This document shows, in pieces, positions 53,919 to 62,198 of a DNA stretch of 64,000 nucleotides. How positions within the stretch are numbered: position 1 is the first letter of the stretch; each line of letters begins with the position of its first letter. This DNA comes from Paenibacillus albidus (GTDB lineage Bacteria; Bacillota; Bacilli; Paenibacillales; Paenibacillaceae). A model generated the notes under the pieces. That model saw only the letters and a program-made list of their open reading frames with translations. It was not told where the DNA came from and did no database searches. A program made the translations under genes and the position numbers. The stretch covers positions 18,986 to 82,985 of the forward strand of contig NZ_BMKR01000030.1 in NCBI RefSeq assembly GCF_014644435.1, written 5' to 3'.

Positions 53919-54554
53919 TTAGATGTAGTATTCAGGAAAGTTTAATTCCTGCTTGGAAGCAGCAGATGGTGCTTCGGTCCGGATGGACAATCCCATCATT
54001 CGTTTCATGATCACAACCGCTATGCCGACAAGCGGCCCACCAAGAATAAGATAAAAAGGAGGAATTCCGGTAAACAAAAGCAGGGACAGCGCAGTTGCCA
54101 AAATGAAGAGGGTCGGGACATCAAGTATGGAGGATTTACCCATTTTGAATGCGGCCATAATAATAAGAGCGACTACAGCAGCATGTATGCCTTTCAGTGC
54201 AGCTTCCACCTTATCATTATCTTTAAAAAGAGCGTAAAATAGACTCAGAACAAAAACGATTACGAAGGTTGGCAAGGTGATGCCGGTGACAGCAGCCACT
54301 GCTCCGGGCACTCCTCCCAAACGGTATCCGATAAACGCAGCGGAATTTACAGCAACACCGCCTGGAGCTGACCCGGAAATAGACACCATATCGCCCATTT
54401 CCGATTCCTCCATCCAGCCTTTTCTATGCACAATTTCCTGCTCAATCGTTGCAATCATGGCATATCCGCCCCCGAAAGTAGAAGGGCCGATCCGAAAGAA
54501 AACCCCGAAAATTTGCGGGAGCATCTTGATTTGTTCTTTTAATTTAGTATTCAT
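53919..54554 (-). CDS. Chromate transporter half (ChrA family)
   Basis: The 211-residue protein starts at ATG 54554, preceded by AAAAGGGTGGCAGGG. It has the same CHR domain as its neighbour (FFRIGPSTFGGGYAMIATIEQE, DMVSISGSAPGGVAVNSAAFIGY, GITLPTFVIVF). The pair probably forms one transporter. Its upstream region has a seven-base tandem repeat. Confidence 0.88.
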   Translation of the reverse strand: MNTKLKEQIKMLPQIFGVFFRIGPSTFGGGYAMIATIEQEIVHRKGWMEESEMGDMVSISGSAPGGVAVNSAAFIGYRLGGVPGAVAAVTGITLPTFVIVFVLSLFYALFKDNDKVEAALKGIHAAVVALIIMAAFKMGKSSILDVPTLFILATALSLLLFTGIPPFYLILGGPLVGIAVVIMKRMMGLSIRTEAPSAASKQELNFPEYYI

Positions 54555-54566
54555 CCCTGCCACCCT

Positions 54567-54600
54567 TTTCATCTTACATCTCACATCTCACATCTCACAT
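54567..54600 (+). repeat. Tandem heptamer ACATCTC upstream of the chromate genes
   Basis: ACATCTC occurs in about four head-to-tail units (CTTACATCTCACATCTCACA...) immediately upstream of the start of the larger half. The repeat lies where the promoter is expected. Confidence 0.5.
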
Positions 54601-54841
54601 TGAATATTTGGATAATCCTATTATAGCACATTTATTCATTTTGATTTTAAGTTCAGGATACTTTCATGAAATCAAATAAACATAATCCAATTCCCCCTCC
54701 AAAACAGCCTTTTACAGGTTAAAAAATATCTTTTTGATATTATCTTGATTATTCCTATCATATTTACTGGAAAAGTAACCAGGATCCCGTTATACTGGAT
54801 TTATCCCGACCTACCAGCTTGGAAATGGAGAGATAAAACTT

Positions 54842-56029
54842 ATGATAACCCGCTCTAACCCTTCGATAAAAAAGCAGCTTTATAATAGAATCTCCTATCT
54901 TGGGACCGTGTCCAAAGCCGATTTGCTCAAAGACTTTTCTTTGACCAGCAGCAGCATGACCCGACTGCTCGAAGAAATGCTTGCGCAGGGAACCATTTTG
55001 GCATCCGGGCTGGGAAACTCCACTGGCGGGCGAAAGCCTACTTTATTTCAGACTAATCCTTCCTACCGTTATGTTTTCGGACTTGAAATATCGAGGATCT
55101 ACTCCACGCTGGGGTTATATGATATGCATTTAAATGCTTTGTCTGTTGTCCGCTTAAAGATGGATAAAGGCATGACACCTGAACGTTTTGTTGACCATGT
55201 AACGAAAGAAGCCAAAGCTTTTCTCCTTACCCACAAACTCTCTGTCCAAGATGTGCTTGGTATGGGCATTGGAGCTGTGGGCCCGCTTGACCAGAAAAAT
55301 GGCGTGATCTTAAAACCCGAGTTTTTCCCTTCGGATTCCTGGAGGAACGTTCCCATTTGCGCGATGATTGAAGACCGGCTGCAGATCCCGGCCAAATTGG
55401 ACAATGGAGCTAACACGGCTTTAATTGGGGAACATTGGGCGCTGAAGGATGAGAGCATTCAGCATGTGTTATACATCCATGCAGGCATAAATATCCGTTC
55501 AGCCATGATTTCGGAAGGACAGGTATTACGGGGGGCTGTCGATACCGAAGGGGCTGTCGGGCAGATGATTATTCAGACCAACGGACTAAGGCTCCGCAAT
55601 CAGGGCAACTACGGGGCACTGGAAGCTTATGTCTCGATCCTGGCACTGGAGGACCGGATTCGAACCCAGCTTAAGATGGGACGCAGCAGTCTGCTTAGCG
55701 GTCTCCCCCCGGAAGATGTAAGTTTTGCTGCTTTGATCGATGCTTTGTCTGAGGGAGATCCACTGGTTGAAGAGCAGTTTACAGAAACTGCCGCTTATCT
55801 CGGAATCGGATTGGCCAACTTGATCAATGCACTGCATCCGGAGTACGTTATTCTGGGAGGCGCTCTTGTGAATGCCCACCCGCTTGTATACAATACTGCA
55901 CTTGAGATCGCCAAAAAAAACACATATCACTACCCCGAGTACAGCCCGGTCTTCTCCCAAGGAATGCTCAAAGATGAGGCCGTCGCTACCGGTGCGGCCA
56001 TTCTGCTGCTTCATGAATGGGAAGGCTAA
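54842..56029 (+). CDS. ROK-family regulator (NagC/XylR type)
   Basis: The 395-residue protein has an N-terminal HTH (QLYNRISYLGTVSKADLLKDFSLTSSSMTRLLEE) and a ROK domain (GLEISRIYSTLGLYD, GMGIGAVGPLDQKNGVI, IPAKLDNGANTALIGEHWAL). The nucleotide-binding GIxRxG region is degenerate and the Cys cluster of active sugar kinases is not seen, so it is likely a regulator responding to a sugar and not a kinase. It has no linked sugar genes in view. Confidence 0.87.
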   Translation: MITRSNPSIKKQLYNRISYLGTVSKADLLKDFSLTSSSMTRLLEEMLAQGTILASGLGNSTGGRKPTLFQTNPSYRYVFGLEISRIYSTLGLYDMHLNALSVVRLKMDKGMTPERFVDHVTKEAKAFLLTHKLSVQDVLGMGIGAVGPLDQKNGVILKPEFFPSDSWRNVPICAMIEDRLQIPAKLDNGANTALIGEHWALKDESIQHVLYIHAGINIRSAMISEGQVLRGAVDTEGAVGQMIIQTNGLRLRNQGNYGALEAYVSILALEDRIRTQLKMGRSSLLSGLPPEDVSFAALIDALSEGDPLVEEQFTETAAYLGIGLANLINALHPEYVILGGALVNAHPLVYNTALEIAKKNTYHYPEYSPVFSQGMLKDEAVATGAAILLLHEWEG

Positions 56030-56040
56030 AGCCACGCACT

Positions 56041-56081
56041 AAGAAACCCAAACTCCTTGCACAGGAGTTTGGGTTTCTTTT
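56041..56081. terminator. Bidirectional terminator
   Basis: AAGAAACCCAAACTCC pairs with GGAGTTTGGGTTTCTTTT between the convergent ROK and FGE genes. Confidence 0.88.
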
Positions 56082-56095
56082 ATGTTTCCCTGGAG

Positions 56096-57022
56096 CTACT
56101 CTATATCTGCCGCACAACGAAAACCTACATTGCCTGCCGAGCTGTCCGGTGTATTTTTACTACGTGCCGCCACTCGGTATCGATTGCAATAAGATCTATG
56201 ACATAGATAGGAGCCGCCCCGCATCGATTTCTGGTCCCCTTGCCGGGAGCCTTTCGGATTGATGCAATCCGAAGTCCGGTGATAACGCATATCGAACCAA
56301 TCTGCACACCACTCCCATACATTCCCGGACATGTTATACAGTCCAAAGCCATTCGGCTCGAAGACGCCGACCGGCGCGGTGCCTGTGTATCCATCCAGAG
56401 CGTCATTTTGAACAGGGAATTTCCCCTGCCAGATATTGCACATATGCTTCCCTTCAGGCGTTAATGCATTTCCCCACGGATATTTGTTCTGCACTAATCC
56501 TCCACGCGCCGCGTATTCCCATTCCGCTTCTGTAGGAAGGCGTTTGCCGGCCCACCGGCAGTAAGCCTCCGCATCATTCCATGAGACATGAACAACCGGG
56601 TGATCCATCCTTCCCTGAAGGTTGGAGTCCGGCCCTTCGGGATGCCGCCAATCCGCTCCCTCTACTGCTCGCCACCAGGGAACCTCCACCACTATATTTG
56701 CCGTATTGGAGAGTTCCTCCTGCTTCAGGAACAAGTGGAATACAAACGAGTTTCCGAATTTTTCCGCATCCGTACGATAACCTGTAGAATCGGAAAATTC
56801 AGCAAACTGTTGATTGGTCACCGCATACCGTTCCATTGAAAACCCAGAAACCGTGACTTCCCTTACAGGTCCTTCACCGTCCATAGGAAACCCCTCTGTA
56901 TCATCTGTTCCCATCAGAAATGTCCCGCCTTGCAGCCTGATCATGTCATTCTGGACCGGAATGGGCCGCCCCGTTTCGCGAGGTACCGGTACAGCGTTCC
57001 CGGCCCGGAGTCCTCCACTCAT
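56096..57022 (-). CDS. Formylglycine-generating enzyme (SUMF1/FGE family)
   Basis: The 308-residue protein has the FGE fold from about residue 25: MIRLQGGTFLMGTDD, PVREVTVSGF, VTNQQFAEF, PTEAEWEYAARGG and a C-terminal NVWEWCADWF. The two copper-binding Cys pair of true FGEs is kept in GGSYLCHRSYCNRYR, followed by NTPDSSAGNVGFRC. It oxidises the CxPxR Cys of sulfatases to formylglycine. No CxPxR sulfatase is in this window. It has no signal peptide. Confidence 0.9.
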   Translation of the reverse strand: MSGGLRAGNAVPVPRETGRPIPVQNDMIRLQGGTFLMGTDDTEGFPMDGEGPVREVTVSGFSMERYAVTNQQFAEFSDSTGYRTDAEKFGNSFVFHLFLKQEELSNTANIVVEVPWWRAVEGADWRHPEGPDSNLQGRMDHPVVHVSWNDAEAYCRWAGKRLPTEAEWEYAARGGLVQNKYPWGNALTPEGKHMCNIWQGKFPVQNDALDGYTGTAPVGVFEPNGFGLYNMSGNVWEWCADWFDMRYHRTSDCINPKGSRQGDQKSMRGGSYLCHRSYCNRYRVAARSKNTPDSSAGNVGFRCAADIE

Positions 57023-57314
57023 TTTGAGCCGTTTAGGGGTACAACAGGCCGGAGTAACTGTTTTTTGTTATTTCCCACGTTTTTTTCTTCCCTTTCAGAA
57101 AGAGGATAGGGTTATTATAACATCATAAATTCATTTCGGAATAATCATTAATAGCTTAAGATTGGACATGCTATATAAAAGAAATCCAATACGATTTAAT
57201 CCTTAGTATTGTAATTTCCTCCGTGTGTTTATACCTTTTATATCAAGCGAACTTGATACAGGCGGGCTATACAAAACCCAATATGATCTGGAACAGGAGG
57301 ACACGGTGCTTCTG

Positions 57315-57483
57315 GTGTATTTCATGCAGTATAATCACTCCGGGAGAGCTTAAAAGTCAATTCTAATGTATTTCGTACATTGGAAAATTAGAAAACAAGG
57401 TCTTACTAGTGTTTCTGATGCAGAAAATGCAGTCAAAAGCAAAATCCGGCCAGTTTATCTGCAATCTGCTGCACAAAATGCAG
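57315..57483. repeat. Four-palindrome intergenic element, copy C
   Basis: Palindromes begin at 57315 (GTGTA-TTTCA-TGCAG), 57366 (ATGTA-TTTCG-TACAT), 57418 (ATGCA-GAAAA-TGCAG) and 57469 (CTGCA-CAAAA-TGCAG), spaced 51, 52 and 51 bases. The middle spacing is ten bases shorter, about one helical turn, than in copies A and B. It lies within the long gap 57023-57841, in which no gene was found. Confidence 0.78.
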
Positions 57484-57497
57484 TCTACGCCAAAACA

Positions 57498-57546
57498 AAT
57501 AGGCTTCTCACTAAGTTCAATTCAGAACTCGTGAGAAGCCTATTTT
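57498..57546 (+). terminator. Terminator-like hairpin next to element C
   Basis: AATAGGCTTCTCAC pairs perfectly with GTGAGAAGCCTATT and is followed by TTTT. No gene is visible upstream, so it may belong to a lost gene. Confidence 0.6.
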
Positions 57547-57841
57547 AGTTCAATCCATGGCCAAAGGTATTTCCGCTAACGGAAACCTTTGATGCATAAG
57601 GCTTAATCAGCCTTGTTACATCATGCCGCCCATCCTTCAATCAGTTAAACTGAGTTTAACATGGTTTAATAAATCGCTTATTTTTAAGGATTCTTGATGT
57701 GAACGAAACAATTAATGAAATGCAGTTTAACCTACTGAAAGATAGAATGTGATTTTTACGTGATTTTACATTCATTTATTTGGCTCCTGATCGGCCAGGC
57801 AACTTCAGTTCCTTCTATTATAATACAATCTTATATTAAAT

Positions 57842-58139
57842 CTTCGGAACCCTCCCCGTCAACCGCAGCACTTCCAGCTTCCGCTGCAACACCAACACCA
57901 GATCCAACGCCTACACCAACAGCAACTCCTGTCTCAACGAGTTCACCAGAACCAACGCCTACAATCACACCAAGTCCTACACCAATTGGTACGATTCCCG
58001 TGATGCAGGAAGAGGTCCTGGGCTTTATGGAATTGATAAGCACTCTAACAACAAAGGTCCCTTTAAGAAGCGCAAAGATTATGTTGTCTTTGATAAGATC
58101 CTCACTTTTGAAGTAAGTGAATACACTGTAACCAAATAG
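57842..58139 (+). pseudogene. Degraded paralogue of the 60.6-kb Pro/Thr-rich secreted protein
   Basis: A Pro/Thr linker (TPTPDPTPTPTATP...) in one frame is followed, after a frameshift and deletion, by a tail in another frame: YGIDKHSNNKGPFKKRKDYV then VFDKILTFEVSEYTVTK and a stop at 58139. The tail matches the C-terminus of the intact gene at 60640-61509 (NKHENNKGPFTNRKDYVIFD). The signal peptide and N-terminal domain are missing, so it is not functional. It lies on the opposite strand to the intact copy. Confidence 0.75.
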
Positions 58140-58226
58140 AGCTATCCAACACTTACCTCCTCTATCCAACGTAGCCAAGCGCTATAATTGGATACAGGAA
58201 TGATCAGTCTATTGTCCCATTGTACA

Positions 58227-59120
58227 TTATTTCTCCATGCCGCTTCTGAATTCCCTAAAGCCTTTAGGTGTTTTTCCTTGGTCTTTTTTAAAGGACTGGA
58301 TGAAGTGATTTACATGATTGAAGCCCACTTTGCGGGCAATCTCGGTTATTGTATCATCCGTGGATACCAGTAGTTCGCAGCTTCTTCTGATCCGGTATTT
58401 AATAAGATATTCATACGGCGTCATACGAACCGTCTTCTTAAAACTTCGCGTACATTCTGAAATGCTCAGATGCGCGCTATCAGCAATCTCACTTAGCGTT
58501 ATAGGAATCGAGTAGTTCTTATGGATAAAACTGAGCATGAGTTGCAATCTTTCCTGCTGCCGCTTTGCGTGTTTGGGCGCTTCCTCTTTCGGGAGAGCAA
58601 GGTTGGATATTAAGATGAACCAGAGCTGTACAGTTTTAATCGAAATTTCGTATTCCCATCCCCATCTCTTTTTCATATTAAATACACTCCTCATGTCCCA
58701 AAGCATGTCCAATACTTGCTTTTCCCAATTCGCTTTTCCTGCAATAACGGTTGAAACGAGAGATGAGCGGGTGTATGGAAGCACATAGTTCTCCTCCATA
58801 GTACTTTCCGAGTGGAAGCCGATCAGCTTTTCGGGAAAGTTAAAACTTACATATTCACCGTTATGACTCAGCTGTGTCGTGACATGAAGAATCCCCTTGT
58901 TGATTAGGATCGCCTGGCCAGTATTTAACTCATAATCGATTCCGTTTACTTGAATCACCAATATACCTTTCGTTACCAACGTGATTTGAAGTTCTTCATG
59001 CCAGTGCAGGTCGTTAAATCCTCGACCTTCAGGAATGCTCGTATAAAGCGTATGTGTGTACATAATGTAAGGAAACAAACGATCGGGATACGCGATTTTC
59101 TCATGTAGCGGCTTTGACAT
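58227..59120 (-). CDS. AraC-family regulator
   Basis: The 297-residue protein has an AraC-type cupin sensor (DLHWHEELQITLVTKGILVIQ, GQAILINKGILHVT) and a double HTH (ITLSEIADSAHLSISECTRS, ITEIARKVGFNHVNHFIQSF, TPKGFR). It is divergent from the EamA transporter, with a 157-base AT-rich region between them, so it may regulate that transporter. Its sequence has lower GC than most of the window, suggesting that the 57.7-61.5 kb group was acquired separately. Confidence 0.88.
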   Translation of the reverse strand: MSKPLHEKIAYPDRLFPYIMYTHTLYTSIPEGRGFNDLHWHEELQITLVTKGILVIQVNGIDYELNTGQAILINKGILHVTTQLSHNGEYVSFNFPEKLIGFHSESTMEENYVLPYTRSSLVSTVIAGKANWEKQVLDMLWDMRSVFNMKKRWGWEYEISIKTVQLWFILISNLALPKEEAPKHAKRQQERLQLMLSFIHKNYSIPITLSEIADSAHLSISECTRSFKKTVRMTPYEYLIKYRIRRSCELLVSTDDTITEIARKVGFNHVNHFIQSFKKDQGKTPKGFREFRSGMEK

Positions 59121-59277
59121 TCAGAAACCTTCTTTCTACGGCGATATACCGATATTATCTAGTGATATATTTACACAAAAAAGCAGATAATGATGATATT
59201 ATTATATCAAATATAATATGGCTTATCACTAAATCCTGTGCACAGACGTTTGGATAAGACCTCTTGGAGGCTTCTAT

Positions 59278-60189
59278 GTGAAAAAACACAACTCGTCATT
59301 ACTACTTCATCCTTACGTACTGCTTTTTATCGCCATTTTGTCGGTTTCCATTTCTTCGATCATGATCAAATCTTCGGATACGCCAACAGCCATAGCTGGT
59401 ATGTACAGGCTCTATATTTCAGCTATCATCATGCTTCCTTTCATGCCTTGGAAAAAGATCCGCTCCTTAAGATTGAATGCAAAGGAATGGGGCAACATTT
59501 TTCTGGCCGGCCTTCTGCTAGGACTGTATTTCTTATTTTGGATGGAATCGCTTGTGTATACTTCGGTGGCAAGTTCCATGGTGATCCTGGCGTTGCAACC
59601 GCTGTTTGTCATGATTGGTTCATATTTTATATTCAGGGAAAGAGCCGGCATGTTGAGCGTGCTTTGCTTATTGACCGCGCTTCTAGGCTCAGTCATTATC
59701 GCCTGGGGAGATATCGGGGTTTCAAAAGAAGCGCTGATTGGGGACGGGTTGTCTTTAATTGGAACTATACTGGTTTCAGCTTATATGCTAGTCGGACAAA
59801 AGTTGAGCCAAAAAATTGATGCGAATTTCTATAGTGTCTTGGTATTCTTTCTCGGAGGAAGTGTTCTTCTCGTCACCAGCATGCTGAACGGCTTTTCCTT
59901 AACCAATTACGATTCTTCGGACTGGACGTATTTCCTACTGCTTGCGATTGTTCCCACGATATTCGGTCAGTATATTTTCAATAGGCTGCTTAAGTCGATA
60001 GGAGCTACAACGGTGTCTGTAGGCATTATTGGAGAACCCGTTTTGGCTATCATGCTGGCTTATATCTTCTTGAGAGAAACCATCTCCGTCTTTCAATTTG
60101 TAGGCGGATTGATAACGTTGCTGGGTATGCTGATGTACTTTTGGCGGCAATCCTTGCAATATTCAGCGGAGAAGCGGTCTTTGCATTAA
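59278..60189 (+). CDS. EamA/DMT family transporter
   Basis: The 303-residue protein starts at GTG 59278, 7 bases after TTGGAGG. Ten hydrophobic helices form two EamA repeats (ILSVSISSIMIKSSDTPTAIAG, VPTIFGQYIFNRLLKSIGATTV). It is a distant paralogue of the EamA protein at 34898. Its neighbours are an AraC regulator (divergent) and csaA (44 bases downstream, same strand). The substrate is unknown. Confidence 0.87.
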   Translation: MKKHNSSLLLHPYVLLFIAILSVSISSIMIKSSDTPTAIAGMYRLYISAIIMLPFMPWKKIRSLRLNAKEWGNIFLAGLLLGLYFLFWMESLVYTSVASSMVILALQPLFVMIGSYFIFRERAGMLSVLCLLTALLGSVIIAWGDIGVSKEALIGDGLSLIGTILVSAYMLVGQKLSQKIDANFYSVLVFFLGGSVLLVTSMLNGFSLTNYDSSDWTYFLLLAIVPTIFGQYIFNRLLKSIGATTVSVGIIGEPVLAIMLAYIFLRETISVFQFVGGLITLLGMLMYFWRQSLQYSAEKRSLH

Positions 60190-60232
60190 TTGGCGCCGAA
60201 AAACAGGGAATTATACAGAGGAGGATATCACT

Positions 60233-60565
60233 ATGACAACATTTGAGGACTTTTTAAAATTGGATCTTCGTGTGGGCACAATCATCAAGGCCGAATTTTT
60301 TTCAAAAGCTAAAATCCCAGCTATTAAACTGGAGATCGACTTTGGACCGGAAATCGGCGTTAAAACTTCCAGTGCGCAAATCACCAAGAGATATGCTGCT
60401 GAAAATATCGTCGGAAAACAAATCGTAGGAGTCGTCAATTTTCCGCCGCGCCGCATAGCGGGATTCAATTCGGAAGTTTTGGTTCTGGGCGGACTGCCCG
60501 AACAGGGAGATGTCGTGCTGTTGAAGCCGGATTTCGATCTACCCAACGGAACGCAAATCGGATAA
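60233..60565 (+). CDS. csaA: CsaA-like tRNA-binding/chaperone protein
   Basis: The 110-residue protein is a single tRNA-binding OB domain in CsaA length and order: FLKLDLRVGTIIKAEFFSKA, LEIDFGPEIGVKTSSAQIT, VGVVNFPPRRIAGFNSEVLV. CsaA is a small dimer in Bacillus with chaperone-like activity in protein export, binding tRNA or unfolded protein. AGGAGGA precedes its ATG; a terminator follows. Confidence 0.92.
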   Translation: MTTFEDFLKLDLRVGTIIKAEFFSKAKIPAIKLEIDFGPEIGVKTSSAQITKRYAAENIVGKQIVGVVNFPPRRIAGFNSEVLVLGGLPEQGDVVLLKPDFDLPNGTQIG

Positions 60566-60570
60566 TAAAG

Positions 60571-60616
60571 GCAAAACAACCCCGCCGACCACTTAAGGTT
60601 GACGGGGTTGTTTTGC
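60571..60616. terminator. Bidirectional terminator after csaA
   Basis: GCAAAACAACCCCG pairs with CGGGGTTGTTTTGC. It is convergent with the secreted-protein gene. Confidence 0.87.
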
Positions 60617-60639
60617 TATACTTTCATTTATGCTTATAG

Positions 60640-61509
60640 TTAGTATTGATCTACGCTAAAAGTCAGGATTTTATCGAATATCACATAATCTTTACGATTG
60701 GTGAATGGTCCTTTATTATTCTCATGTTTATTGATTGCGTATGAGGCAGTTCCAGAACCCGACTGTTTGCTCTCGTACCAGGAGATAAAAGCATTCACTT
60801 CATCCATACTCAGGTCAAACTCTTTTTCAAGGCCGGTATTCATAGTTACTACAAGGATTGCTCTGTCACCTGTTGGTTGCTCAGGCGTAGGTGTCACTGT
60901 TGGAGTTGGCTCAATGGTTGGTTCTGGTGTAGCAGTAGGTTCTACCGTTGCAGTTACTGTTGGCTCTATTGTTGGTGTAATATCCGGTGTTACGGTCGGT
61001 GATGGCTCTGGAATCGCACTGTATAAATTCACCTCAGCAACATGATATGTAGTACTCCCCTGCTGGAATAACTCAAATTTTTTAACGCCTTCAATTGGAC
61101 TAGTTAGGTAATGAATTTGATCATCACCTACATTAGGGCTCAAATTAATTTGAGAAATCAATGAACCGGCACTGTTATAAAATTTAATATATACTGGCCC
61201 CGCATCATAATTAGTTACATGAACTTTATAACTGTTTACCGTTTGAGCATTTTGAAATACGTATGCAAGTACGTCTACAACACTTGAGTCTGATCTTTGA
61301 GTGACCATGTCAAACACAGTTGTATTGTCATTATCGGTCACTTTCGTGGTGTTTCCAAGTATATTAGAAATGCTAGAACCAGTTAACATCGTTACTCCAT
61401 CCAATAATCCCACAGGTTGTTCTGCTGCTTTTGTAGCTCCTGGTATAAACACAAACAAAAACGTACATAAGACCAAAAATCCTGCTATTTTCTTTTTCAA
61501 AAAATCCAT
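60640..61509 (-). CDS. Secreted Pro/Thr-rich repeat protein of unknown function
   Basis: The 289-residue protein has a signal peptide (MDFLKKKIAGFLVLCTFLFV), then a beta-rich domain of discoidin-like character (residues 30-165: KVTDNDNTTVFD, NSYKVHVTNYDAGPVYIKFY, GVKKFELFQQG), a Pro/Thr/Glu linker with TPTPEPT-like repeats (about 165-215) and a C-terminal domain ending SYAINKHENNKGPFTNRKDY then VIFDKILTFSV. Similar tails are common in Paenibacillus exported proteins. A degraded paralogue lies at 57842-58139 in inverted orientation. Function unknown. Confidence 0.75.
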   Translation of the reverse strand: MDFLKKKIAGFLVLCTFLFVFIPGATKAAEQPVGLLDGVTMLTGSSISNILGNTTKVTDNDNTTVFDMVTQRSDSSVVDVLAYVFQNAQTVNSYKVHVTNYDAGPVYIKFYNSAGSLISQINLSPNVGDDQIHYLTSPIEGVKKFELFQQGSTTYHVAEVNLYSAIPEPSPTVTPDITPTIEPTVTATVEPTATPEPTIEPTPTVTPTPEQPTGDRAILVVTMNTGLEKEFDLSMDEVNAFISWYESKQSGSGTASYAINKHENNKGPFTNRKDYVIFDKILTFSVDQY

Positions 61510-61660
61510 CTCCTTTAATATGTATGCATCAAGCCTACACTAATAAAGGGCGAACAAACAGTCTGTTATTCGACAAATTTTTACAATACAATTGAGAGTT
61601 ATAAAGGTAAAATGTGGATAGGCAAAGGTTATGACATACTTAAAAATTTGAGGTGTACCT

Positions 61661-61891
61661 ATGATAGATAAGGAAATAAGAAGAGAACTTCGCGCTGCCG
61701 TTTCAAAGGGAGAACAAATCGTGGTCTTTTTATCGCATAATGGCGAGCGAATCAAGGGAGTTGCAGATCTTTCAAATGATCCAGAAAGAATAAAAGTCAA
61801 TACGGAGGAAGGGCCTGTATGGGTGCCGATAAATGAGGTTGAGAGTGTATCGAGGGTAATCAGGTTGAAGATTGAGGGGAATACTGAATAA
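61661..61891 (+). CDS. Small basic/acidic protein, possible Sm/WYL-like fold
   Basis: The 76-residue protein has an N-terminal helix (IDKEIRRELRAAVSKGEQIVV) and alternating beta strands (VVFLSHNGERIKGVADL, RIKVNTEEGPVWVPINEVESV). This resembles a small Sm-like barrel, as in WYL/YolD-like proteins, but no definite family was recognised. The gene has TGAGGTGT upstream and a small hairpin (61899-61931) downstream. Confidence 0.6.
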   Translation: MIDKEIRRELRAAVSKGEQIVVFLSHNGERIKGVADLSNDPERIKVNTEEGPVWVPINEVESVSRVIRLKIEGNTE

Positions 61892-61898
61892 TAAAAAC

Positions 61899-61931
61899 AA
61901 ACCCGTCAGGCATACGCCCGGCGGGTTATTT
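61899..61931 (+). terminator. Hairpin after the 76-residue protein gene
   Basis: AAACCCGTCAGGC and GCCCGGCGGGTT form an imperfect stem followed by a TTATTTT tract. Confidence 0.55.
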
Positions 61932-62000
61932 TATGTATGCTCTGAATTCAAAACGTTCTCGGACAAAATGGGCACCAGCTATCTTGATGGAATCTGGTGT

Positions 62001-62144
62001 TTATCCCTCTACAATCCCGCCGTAATCCATCAGGTGGCCATCCGGGTCCGGTTCCTCACGGTACCATACCGACACCTTAGATTGGGTCAGCGTTGCCGTC
62101 AGAAAGTCTGTATCGCTCTCGAGGACTTTGTATGTAGTACTCAA
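62001..62144 (-). CDS. Small 47-residue protein, probably prophage-derived
   Basis: Translation from TTG 62144 gives a 47-residue product: STTYKVLESDTDFLTATLTQ then SKVSVWYREEPDPDGHLMDY and GGIVEG. AAGGAGTG lies 8 bases upstream of the TTG. It sits near other prophage remnants, and similar small proteins accompany prophage tail/lysis genes in Paenibacillus; this is inferred. The function is unknown. Confidence 0.5.
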   Translation of the reverse strand: MSTTYKVLESDTDFLTATLTQSKVSVWYREEPDPDGHLMDYGGIVEG

Positions 62145-62198
62145 ATTTGTCACTCCTTAAACTCAACACAACGGATGTAAGAATCTAATTGAAAATCT

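Noticed and set aside
57760..58116. 118-codon Pro/Thr-rich frame taken as a real small secreted protein
   Set aside because: It has no signal peptide and its tail continues in another frame as a copy of the 60640 gene's C-terminus, so it is a pseudogene piece.
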